Positions 34,209 through 40,889 of a DNA stretch of 64,000 bases are shown piece by piece. Position 1 is the stretch's first letter. Each line of letters opens with the position of its first letter. The stretch lies in NCBI RefSeq assembly GCF_003867075.1, contig NZ_CP032544.1, positions 2,970,001 to 3,034,000 on the forward strand, read 5' to 3'. The stretch is from Tenacibaculum mesophilum (GTDB lineage: Bacteria > Bacteroidota > Bacteroidia > Flavobacteriales > Flavobacteriaceae). The notes under the pieces were generated by a model. That model saw only the letters and a list, made by a program, of their open reading frames with translations. It did no database searches and was not told the DNA's origin. The translations under genes and the position numbers were made by a program.

Positions 34209-34940
34209 ATGAAAAAAACTAAAACAGCAATTATTTTTGGAGGCACTTCTGGTATTGGAAAAGGACTTGTAGAAAAACTAATACAAGAAAATTATATCGT
34301 AGCGGTAACCGGGAGAAGGCTTGAAAAATTGGAAGAGTTAAAGAAGAGGTATTCTAATCAAATACTTATTAAGCAAAATGATATCCAACAAGTAGATGAG
34401 GTAGAAAAAGTGTTTAATGAGTTAGTAAATGAATTAGGAGAAGTTCATTTGGTGATACAATCTTCAGGAGTTGGATTTGTAAACCCAAAGTTAGACTGGG
34501 ATAAACAAGAGCAAACTATAAACACGAATGTTTTAGGTGTAACAAAACTATATGCATTAGCTTATAAATTGTTTAAAAAACAAGGTTTTGGTCATTTAGT
34601 TGGTATTTCTTCTATCGCTTCACTACGTGGAAATAGAGCAGCACCAGATTATTTCTCTTCTAAAGCATATCAAAAAGCGTATTTAGAGAGTTTGTATATC
34701 AAAACAAAATCTATTAAAACAAAAAAAGTTTTTATTACAGATATCCGTCCGGGGTTTGTTGATACAGCAATGGTTTTAGGTGATGGTATTTTTTGGATGG
34801 TTCCTCTAGAAAAAGCAGTTAATCAAATTTATGTAGCAATAAAACGAAAAAAACGAGTAGCTTATATCTCAAAAAGATGGAGGTTAATAGCTTGGGTACT
34901 AAAAATAGTACCAGCAAGAATTTTAAAAATGGCAACATAA
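34209..34940 (+). CDS. Short-chain dehydrogenase/reductase
   Basis: A 243-residue SDR. TAIIFGGTSGIGKGL is the glycine-rich cofactor motif, GRRLEKL suggests NADP preference, and the catalytic set is Ser (GISSIASLRG) and YxxxK (YFSSKAYQKAY, shifted spacing: Y-FSS-K). The C-terminal part has a hydrophobic, basic segment (RWRLIAWVLKIVPARI) like membrane-associated SDRs. Substrate unknown. Confidence 0.9.
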   Translation: MKKTKTAIIFGGTSGIGKGLVEKLIQENYIVAVTGRRLEKLEELKKRYSNQILIKQNDIQQVDEVEKVFNELVNELGEVHLVIQSSGVGFVNPKLDWDKQEQTINTNVLGVTKLYALAYKLFKKQGFGHLVGISSIASLRGNRAAPDYFSSKAYQKAYLESLYIKTKSIKTKKVFITDIRPGFVDTAMVLGDGIFWMVPLEKAVNQIYVAIKRKKRVAYISKRWRLIAWVLKIVPARILKMAT

Positions 34941-34966
34941 TACTTTAGATAAGTTAAAGTGTAAAC

Positions 34967-34995
34967 AAAAAAGCGAAACAAGTCCGCTTTTCTAT
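34967..34995. terminator. Terminator between SDR gene and GG-leader peptide gene
   Basis: AAAAGCG and CGCTTTT stems around a 9-base loop, usable on both strands. Confidence 0.6.
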
Positions 34996-35000
34996 TAATT

Positions 35001-35168
35001 CTAACAGTAACTAGAGCCTATCTCGTATTGTTCACCACATAAGTAACAATATCCATTGTAATAAGTTGGGGCAGAGCTACAGGGTAAAGGTCGACCTGTA
35101 CCACCGTTTATTAATTTTTGTTCAGTTTTATTTAGGGTTGAACCTAATTTAGAAATCTCTTTTAACAT
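35001..35168 (-). CDS. Double-glycine leader peptide, four-Cys bacteriocin-like
   Basis: A 55-residue ORF with an ATG at 35168. The leader (residues 1-23) contains EISKLGSTLNKTEQKLINGG and is a textbook double-glycine leader ending Gly22-Gly23. The 32-residue core has four cysteines (30, 41, 44, 55) and is rich in Tyr and Gly (TYYNGYCYLCGEQY). This is the pattern of class II bacteriocin-like or RiPP precursors common in Flavobacteriaceae. No modification or transport gene is adjacent. It is too short for many gene callers and lies alone in a 386-base gap. Confidence 0.75.
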   Translation of the reverse strand: MLKEISKLGSTLNKTEQKLINGGTGRPLPCSSAPTYYNGYCYLCGEQYEIGSSYC

Positions 35169-35326
35169 AATTTATTTTTTTTGAGTTTCTTAAAGTTAAA
35201 TAACTTAAAATATATAAAGGAATAAAAAAACTAAAAAAAGTATGGTAAAACCATAAAATGTGTCAAATGATGATATAAATAAAAACATTATTGACTAATA
35301 ACTATTGAATTAAAATCATAACTATA

Positions 35327-35713
35327 ATGAAAAAAAGAATAGCAGCAGTACACGAATTTCATTCAGCTTTCGGGTTAGGAATAAAAAATGAACCAACAGC
35401 AAACATTGGAGAAGAACGAAACTTACTTCGCTATAATTTAATGAAAGAAGAAAATGAAGAGTATTTAGAAGCAGCACAAAATAACGATTTGGTTGAGGTA
35501 GCAGACGCTTTAGGCGATATATTGTATATTTTATGTGGAACTATAATAGAACACGGTATGCAACATAAAATAGAAGAAGTATTCAATGAAATACAACGAA
35601 GTAACATGAGTAAGTTAGGAGAAGACGGTAAACCTATTTATCGTGAAGATGGTAAAGTACTGAAAGGACCAAATTACTTTAAACCAAACATTAAAGAAAT
35701 TTTAGATAAATAA
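35327..35713 (+). CDS. MazG/PRA-PH-family pyrophosphohydrolase
   Basis: A 128-residue all-alpha NTP pyrophosphohydrolase. The acidic metal-binding set is in MKEENEEYLEA and EVADALGDILYIL (ExxE...D). The VHEFHSAFGLG start and the C-terminal GPNYFKPNI fit the phosphoribosyl-ATP pyrophosphohydrolase-like subgroup. Likely substrate is a nucleotide triphosphate or similar; unknown. The 158 bases upstream hold no gene. Confidence 0.85.
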   Translation: MKKRIAAVHEFHSAFGLGIKNEPTANIGEERNLLRYNLMKEENEEYLEAAQNNDLVEVADALGDILYILCGTIIEHGMQHKIEEVFNEIQRSNMSKLGEDGKPIYREDGKVLKGPNYFKPNIKEILDK

Positions 35714-35741
35714 AAAAGCTCCTTATTAAGGAGCTTTTTTA
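35712..35741. terminator. Bidirectional terminator
   Basis: AAAAGCTCCTTATTAAGGAGCTTTT palindrome between convergent genes. Confidence 0.88.
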
Positions 35742-35757
35742 CATTTTGTTTTTCTAT

Positions 35758-36639
35758 TTATTTACCCATAATTCTTTCTAATTCTGATGTTAATGTTTTT
35801 ACATTATTAACCATTTTAATAATAATACCATTAGCATCTACAATTAAATGTGTAGGATATTGTTTAACCTTTAGTTTCTTAGCCATATAATCCTTTTGTT
35901 CAGGAATAGTAGGGTATTTAAATTCTTTAGTTTCTAAAAATTTAATCAATTCATCTTTTTTATCAAAAGCCAAACTAACAAATTCTATTTTATCATCCTT
36001 GTATTTATCAACCAGTTCATTTAATTCAGGAAACTCTTCTACACATACCTTACATGTAATAAACCAGCACTTTAGCACTAATAATTTTCCTTTTGTATCC
36101 GCTTTATTGTGAGCGTTACCATTTAAATCAACAAAATTGTAATCAGGAAGTTTTTTGCCTTCCATCTTAAAATATTGATGTGCTATTGAAGCCTTACTAA
36201 CGATTGATTTTTTTATTTTTTCATCAGAAGAAGCATCAATACCAGTAAGCTGGTATTGTACTTTACCTTTTTTTTCCGATTTAATCGGAATATAAGCGCC
36301 TGTGCGTAGTAAGGTTAAAAAGATACCTTTTTCCATAGCTGCACCTTCATCATCTAGAGGAATAAAGGTAGACATTAAATCAATGTTTTCCTTTGCATAA
36401 GCTTCCCAGTTATCAAAGTTCTTTTGAATGTCTTCGATGTCAACGGAAAAAGAACCTGTTGAGGAATTATCAACAGATAAGGGCTCTTCAGGAGTGTCTT
36501 CTTTAGAAGAAGTAATTTTATTACTTTGGGCTATGATATTATTTTCATTTTCTAATGAATTAGAATAGAAATCCAATCCAAAAAATGAAATAACAAAACC
36601 AACTCCTATTGATAATAAAGCAGGTATAATATTTCTCAT
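35758..36639 (-). CDS. TlpA-like thioredoxin-fold protein, membrane-anchored
   Basis: A 293-residue protein with an N-terminal transmembrane anchor (residues ~4-24) and a periplasmic AhpC/TSA-TlpA-like domain from ~165. The active site reads KCWFITCKVCVEEFPEL, with Cys pair CKVC in place of the usual CxxC spacing residues, and cis-Pro in KQYPTHLIVDANG. It is probably a thiol-disulfide reductase of the periplasm. The middle region is not recognised. Confidence 0.88.
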   Translation of the reverse strand: MRNIIPALLSIGVGFVISFFGLDFYSNSLENENNIIAQSNKITSSKEDTPEEPLSVDNSSTGSFSVDIEDIQKNFDNWEAYAKENIDLMSTFIPLDDEGAAMEKGIFLTLLRTGAYIPIKSEKKGKVQYQLTGIDASSDEKIKKSIVSKASIAHQYFKMEGKKLPDYNFVDLNGNAHNKADTKGKLLVLKCWFITCKVCVEEFPELNELVDKYKDDKIEFVSLAFDKKDELIKFLETKEFKYPTIPEQKDYMAKKLKVKQYPTHLIVDANGIIIKMVNNVKTLTSELERIMGK

Positions 36640-36706
36640 TTCTTTAGAATTTTTTATTAAAATAACTTAATTCCGTTTACTAATATAGCTTTTTTAAATG
36701 AAATGA

Positions 36707-37756
36707 TTAAATTTTAACTCTCCAGTTGTGCTTGTCTTCTAATTTGTTATACTGAATGTTGAGTAGTTTTTCTTTAAAGAAAGAAGCATAAGAATCATTT
36801 GTTTCAGGTAATTCAAAAGTTTCGTTTTGGTGTTTAAATCCTTTTATAGGATTTATAACAGCAGCAGTACCAGAACCAAAAATTTCCAACAGTTCACCTT
36901 GTCTAGCAGCTTCTTTAATTTCAGCAACTGAAACTCTTTTAACTTCAATATCTATATTATAATCTTTTGCAAGTTGAATAATTGATTTACGAGTAACACC
37001 ATCTAAAATTCTATCATTAGTAGGAGCAGTTATAAGTTTATTACCTATTCTAAAAAAGATATTCATTGTACCTGCTTCTTCAAGGTATTCGTGGGTGTTT
37101 GCATCAGTCCAAATAATTTGTTGATACCCTTCCTTATGTGCTAAACTAGTAGGGTAAAATTGAGCAGCATAGTTACCAGCGGCTTTGGCAAAACCAACAC
37201 CACCGTCAGCAGAACGACTATATTCTTCAGCAAATAGTACTCTAACTTCACCAGCATAATATGATTGAGCAGGTGAGCAAATAATTATGAATTTATATTC
37301 TTCAGCAGGTGAAGCAGCAATAGCTCCTTCTGAAGCAATAATAAACGGACGAATATATAACGAGTTTCCTATTCCTTTCTTAATCCATGCATCATCTATC
37401 TCAAGAAGTTTTTTTAACCCTTCAAAAAATACATTTTCAGGAACTGGAGGCATTGCTAAACGAGCCCCAGATTTATTAATTCTATGAAAATTTTCATCTG
37501 GACGGAATAAAAAGACATCATTGTTTTCATCTTTATAAGCCTTCATTCCTTCAAAAACAGCTTGCCCGTAATGAAAAACCCTAGCAGAAGGCTCAAAAGT
37601 TAAAGGTCCATAAGGTAAAATTTTAGGTGTTTTCCATTCTCCATTAGCAAAGTCACAAACTAGCATATGGTCAGTAAAAGTGCGACCGAACACTAAGTTG
37701 TTAAAATCTACCGTATTTATTTTAGACTCTTGTATAAGCTCAATATCAATATTCAT
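36707..37756 (-). CDS. ilvE: Branched-chain amino acid aminotransferase
   Basis: A 349-residue fold-type IV PLP aminotransferase for leucine, isoleucine and valine. Signatures: FHYGQAVFEGMKAYKDENN, RPDENFHRINKSGARL, the AKAAGNYAAQFYPTSLAHKEGY region with the PLP lysine, and EEAGTMNIFF, then GSGTAAVINPI. It stands alone; the other ilv genes are not in the window. No Leu/Ile/Val-rich leader peptide is seen upstream. Confidence 0.96.
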   Translation of the reverse strand: MNIDIELIQESKINTVDFNNLVFGRTFTDHMLVCDFANGEWKTPKILPYGPLTFEPSARVFHYGQAVFEGMKAYKDENNDVFLFRPDENFHRINKSGARLAMPPVPENVFFEGLKKLLEIDDAWIKKGIGNSLYIRPFIIASEGAIAASPAEEYKFIIICSPAQSYYAGEVRVLFAEEYSRSADGGVGFAKAAGNYAAQFYPTSLAHKEGYQQIIWTDANTHEYLEEAGTMNIFFRIGNKLITAPTNDRILDGVTRKSIIQLAKDYNIDIEVKRVSVAEIKEAARQGELLEIFGSGTAAVINPIKGFKHQNETFELPETNDSYASFFKEKLLNIQYNKLEDKHNWRVKI

Positions 37757-37876
37757 TATGTGATTGTTTTAGAAGTGCTACGAAGATACGAAATCTAGTG
37801 GTATGTTTTGAGGTTAACTACCAGCTTGAAGAAATATGAGTATATTTGTTGATATGTTAATTTTAATTTTTTGAAA

Positions 37877-38389
37877 ATGAAAAGACTACTAGTTTTTGCT
37901 ACGCTTTTAAGCGTAATGTTTAGTGCTTGTAAAACTGAAAAGAAAGATGCAGCTCCTGCTGCGAATGGTATTAAAGAACAAAAGATTGCCTATGCGTCTT
38001 TTGGAGATGAGATTACAGATAGCAATGCTATTTCTGCTGAAGAAATGCGAATAAAATTCAAAAACTTAAAAAAAGGGGATACTCTAAACATAAAATTTAC
38101 TTCAACGATAAATGAAGTGTGTAAGAAAAAAGGGTGTTGGATGAAGTTAGATTTAGGGGAAGAACAAGAGTCAATGGTGCGTTTTAAAGATTATGGTTTT
38201 TTCATGCCTTTAAATGCAGATAATAAAGAAGTGGTAGTAAACGGTAAAGCTTTTGTTACTGAGATTTCTGTTGATGAATTACAACATTATGCTAAAGATG
38301 CAGGAAAATCAGAAGAAGAAATAGCAAAAATTATAGAACCAAAATACACCTATGCTTTTGAAGCAGATGGAGTGTTAATGAAAAAATAA
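37877..38389 (+). CDS. DUF4920 lipoprotein
   Basis: A 170-residue lipoprotein with a clear signal (LLSVMFSACK). I choose the ATG at 37877; the TTG six bases earlier is also in frame. The mature domain GDTLNIKFTSTINEVCKKKGCWMKLDLG and FKDYGFFMPLNADNKEVVVNGKAF fits DUF4920. The conserved CxxxGCWM cysteines suggest metal or redox chemistry. It overlaps the next gene by one base. Confidence 0.85.
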   Translation: MKRLLVFATLLSVMFSACKTEKKDAAPAANGIKEQKIAYASFGDEITDSNAISAEEMRIKFKNLKKGDTLNIKFTSTINEVCKKKGCWMKLDLGEEQESMVRFKDYGFFMPLNADNKEVVVNGKAFVTEISVDELQHYAKDAGKSEEEIAKIIEPKYTYAFEADGVLMKK

Positions 38390-38811
38390 TGAAACAATTA
38401 ATTATTGTTTTATTGATGTCTTTGGTGCTTTTTTCTTGCAAAAAAGAGGAAAAGAAACAACCAAAAGAGGAACTTATAATGTATCAGTCTTCTGAAATGG
38501 CAGCTTTAATGAATGCTATGTACGAAGGGAATATGACCGTTAAAAATAAGATTTTAGAAGGAGAGCCAATAGGTGACTTTCCTGAAACTTACTTGAATAT
38601 TCATAGTGCTGTTTTAACAGACCCAGCAGATAGAAATGCAAGTTTTGAAGCTTTTTCAAAATTATATATTCAAAATATACAGCAAGTATATTTGGGTTCA
38701 AAAGATTCTATAAAGCAAAATTTCAACAAAGCTGTAAATAGTTGTATTGCCTGCCATAAAACAACTTGCACTGGACCAATACCTAGGATTAAAAAATTAC
38801 TAATTAAATAG
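38389..38811 (+). CDS. Lipoprotein with single CxxCH haem motif
   Basis: A 140-residue lipoprotein (SLVLFSCKK signal). Near the C terminus CIACHKTTC contains one CxxCH haem c attachment motif, and a helical domain precedes it, so it resembles a small cytochrome c-like protein. It starts on the stop codon of the DUF4920 gene (AATGA overlap), so the two are coupled. Substrate and partner unknown. Confidence 0.75.
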   Translation: MKQLIIVLLMSLVLFSCKKEEKKQPKEELIMYQSSEMAALMNAMYEGNMTVKNKILEGEPIGDFPETYLNIHSAVLTDPADRNASFEAFSKLYIQNIQQVYLGSKDSIKQNFNKAVNSCIACHKTTCTGPIPRIKKLLIK

Positions 38812-38818
38812 TTTAGTT

Positions 38819-39478
38819 ATAAAACGAGAAATTATCATAACGTCAGATGGTTCTACAACCATTCATTTACCAGAATGGAATGAACAATATCATTCTAAAC
38901 ACGGAGCAATACAAGAAGCATATCATGTATTCATTAGAAATGGACTGAAGTATGTAGACACTAAAAGTGTTTCTATTCTAGAAATAGGCTTTGGTACAGG
39001 ACTTAATTCTTTTATCACGTTATTGGAAGCTAAAAAGGAGATTGATTATGTTGGAGTAGAGGCATATCCTGTAGCTAAAGAAGAAGTAGCAAAATTAAAT
39101 TATGTTGCGGAGTTGGACGCCGATGATAAAAGAGAATTTTTTGAAAAAATTCACGAAGTTTCTTGGGAAGAAAAACACAACATTACTCCCAATTTTTCAT
39201 TAACTAAACGCAAACAATTTTTTGCTGAAATTACCGATGAGAATAGTTTTGATTTGATTTATTTTGATGCTTTTGGAGCAAGAGTACAACCCGATTTGTG
39301 GACTGAGGATATTTTTAGAATTATGTTTGCTGCGTTAAAACCAGAGGGTGTTTTAGTAACTTATTCAGCAAAGGGAAGTGTACGACGAGCAATGCAAGCA
39401 GTAGGTTTTGATGTTGAGCGTTTACCCGGGCCTCCAGGTAAAAGAGAAATGTTACGAGGAACAAAAATTATAACGTGA
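38819..39478 (+). CDS. mnmD: MnmD-like tRNA (5-methylaminomethyl-2-thiouridine)-methyltransferase, apparent ATA start
   Basis: A Rossmann methyltransferase (DUF752) homologous to the C-terminal half of MnmC, which finishes the wobble uridine modification mnm5s2U. Motifs: LEIGFGTGLNSFI (SAM), DLIYFDAFGARVQPDLWT and TYSAKGSVRRAMQAVGF, then PGPPGKREMLRGTKI. Conserved protein similarity begins at IKREIIITSDGSTTIHLPEW, whose first codon is ATA at 38819; the in-frame stop is at 38801. The first ordinary alternative, TTG at 39023, would remove the SAM motif. The start is eight bases after the upstream stop codon, so coupling may help. Confidence 0.82.
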   Translation: MKREIIITSDGSTTIHLPEWNEQYHSKHGAIQEAYHVFIRNGLKYVDTKSVSILEIGFGTGLNSFITLLEAKKEIDYVGVEAYPVAKEEVAKLNYVAELDADDKREFFEKIHEVSWEEKHNITPNFSLTKRKQFFAEITDENSFDLIYFDAFGARVQPDLWTEDIFRIMFAALKPEGVLVTYSAKGSVRRAMQAVGFDVERLPGPPGKREMLRGTKIIT

Positions 39479-39517
39479 TATTTTACGTGATTAATGTAGA
39501 AATTAGAAAATAAAGAA

Positions 39518-39649
39518 ATGGAGTTTAAAAGACGTTTCGGTAATCGAAAAAGAGGGAATCCTAAAAGAGGGTTGTTTTTAGTAGTTTTATTAATTGTTGT
39601 GTTGTACTTATTTTTCAACGCAGAAAAAATTCTTGGAAAATTTTTATAA
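39518..39649 (+). CDS. Small membrane protein, 43 residues
   Basis: A short ORF with a very basic N terminus (KRRFGNRKRGNPKRG) and one hydrophobic helix (LFLVVLLIVVLYLFF). Its stop codon abuts the trmN6 start (TAAATG). It is probably translated as part of the mnmD-trmN6 unit. I know no function. Confidence 0.6.
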   Translation: MEFKRRFGNRKRGNPKRGLFLVVLLIVVLYLFFNAEKILGKFL

Positions 39650-40369
39650 ATGAAACCATTTAAATTTAAAGAGTTTACAGTGCATCAAGACAAAACAGCG
39701 ATGAAAGTTGGTACCGATGCAGTATTATTAGGAGCGTGGTGTAATTTAGGAGAGTTTCCAGACACAATATTAGATGTTGGCTCTGGTACAGGAATCATTT
39801 CGTTAATGTTAGCACAACGAAGTGATGCGATGACTATTGATGCAGTTGAGATTGATACAAACGCTTATGAGCAAACGGTTGAGAATTTTGAGCAGTCTGA
39901 TTGGGGAGATAGACTCTTTTGTTACAATGCTTCTTTTGTGGAATTTGCAGAAGAAATGTCTGAAGATGAAGAAGAGTATAATATAATTGTATCCAATCCA
40001 CCATTTTATACTGATAACTACGAAACAGAAGATGTATCGCGAAACAAAGCGCGCTTTACGAGTTCATTATCTTTTGAAGAGTTATTGAAAGGAGTGAGTG
40101 AAATATTGTCGGAGTATGGAAAGTTTTCAACTATTATACCGTTTAAAGAAGAAGAAAATTTTATAGAACTAGCTAAAAATCATAATTTATACCTACACAG
40201 AGTTTGTCGAGTAAAAGGAACTCCTACTACTGAAATCAAACGTAGTTTATTAGAAATGTCCTTTGTAGAGACTACAATCCAAGAAGAAGAGTTGATAATA
40301 GAAACAAAAAGGCACCAGTACACTGATGCCTATATTAACCTTACGAAAGATTTTTATTTGAAGATGTAA
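39650..40369 (+). CDS. trmN6: tRNA1(Val) (adenine(37)-N6)-methyltransferase
   Basis: A 239-residue SAM methyltransferase similar to E. coli YfiC/TrmN6. It begins KPFKFKEFTVHQDKTAMKVGTDAVLLGAW (in parts), has the SAM motif DVGSGTGIISLMLAQ, and the catalytic NPPF in VSNPPFYTDNY. It methylates adenine N6, here most likely A37 of tRNA-Val. It is last of the run from the DUF4920 gene. Confidence 0.9.
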   Translation: MKPFKFKEFTVHQDKTAMKVGTDAVLLGAWCNLGEFPDTILDVGSGTGIISLMLAQRSDAMTIDAVEIDTNAYEQTVENFEQSDWGDRLFCYNASFVEFAEEMSEDEEEYNIIVSNPPFYTDNYETEDVSRNKARFTSSLSFEELLKGVSEILSEYGKFSTIIPFKEEENFIELAKNHNLYLHRVCRVKGTPTTEIKRSLLEMSFVETTIQEEELIIETKRHQYTDAYINLTKDFYLKM

Positions 40370-40408
40370 TCTCTTATGAGGGTATACTTTCAAAATTTCT
40401 ATTTAGTT

Positions 40409-40834
40409 TTAACTATGTTCTTGTGAGTAATGTAGTTCTTCAGTGCCAGTTTTTATGACAGCAATAGGGGTTTTATTTTCATCAATAGCAACAAAGGTGA
40501 ATTCACCTTCAATGGCTTTTTCTCTATGTTGAGAGTACATCTGTTCAGTAAAAATTTTAACAGTAACTTTTAAACTTTTGTTACCTATATAACTTACTTT
40601 TCCTACTAATTCAATAATAGTTCCAGCAGGGATAGGCTTTTTAAAATCAATTTTATCACTACTTACGGTTACAACTTTTTGCCTGCAGAATCGTGTTGCT
40701 GTAATAAAAGCAACTTCGTCCATTAGTTGCATAGCGGTTCCTCCAAAAAGGGTGTCATAATGATTGGTTGTATTTGGAAATACGGCTTTGAAAATACGTG
40801 TTTCCGACTTTGTTATTTTTTCTTCTGTGGTCAT
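40409..40834 (-). CDS. Acyl-CoA thioesterase, hotdog fold
   Basis: A 141-residue hotdog thioesterase: NHYDTLFGGTAMQLMDEVAFI (the active-site Asp/Glu helix) and DKIDFKKPIPAGTIIELVG. I start it at ATG 40834 (MTTEEKITKSETR). A longer frame from a GTG at 40882 would begin inside the preceding hairpin. It follows metE on the same strand, perhaps by read-through. Confidence 0.9.
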   Translation of the reverse strand: MTTEEKITKSETRIFKAVFPNTTNHYDTLFGGTAMQLMDEVAFITATRFCRQKVVTVSSDKIDFKKPIPAGTIIELVGKVSYIGNKSLKVTVKIFTEQMYSQHREKAIEGEFTFVAIDENKTPIAVIKTGTEELHYSQEHS

Positions 40835-40855
40835 TTTATATATGTTAGTATAATT

Positions 40856-40883
40856 AGTGCCTGAAATATTCTTTTCAGGCACT
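40856..40883 (-). terminator. Hairpin after metE
   Basis: GTGCCTGAAA-AGAATA-TTTCAGGCAC follows metE by a few bases. A good U-run is lacking, so termination may be leaky and allow expression of the thioesterase. Confidence 0.5.
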
Positions 40884-40889
40884 TTATTA

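Noticed and set aside
36640..37870. Branched-chain leader peptide before ilvE, by analogy with the pheA leader
   Set aside because: No short ORF rich in Ile, Leu or Val and no terminator hairpin is visible in the 114-base upstream gap.
40835..40882. Longer thioesterase start (GTG at 40882)
   Set aside because: It begins inside the hairpin that follows metE and the added residues are not family-like.
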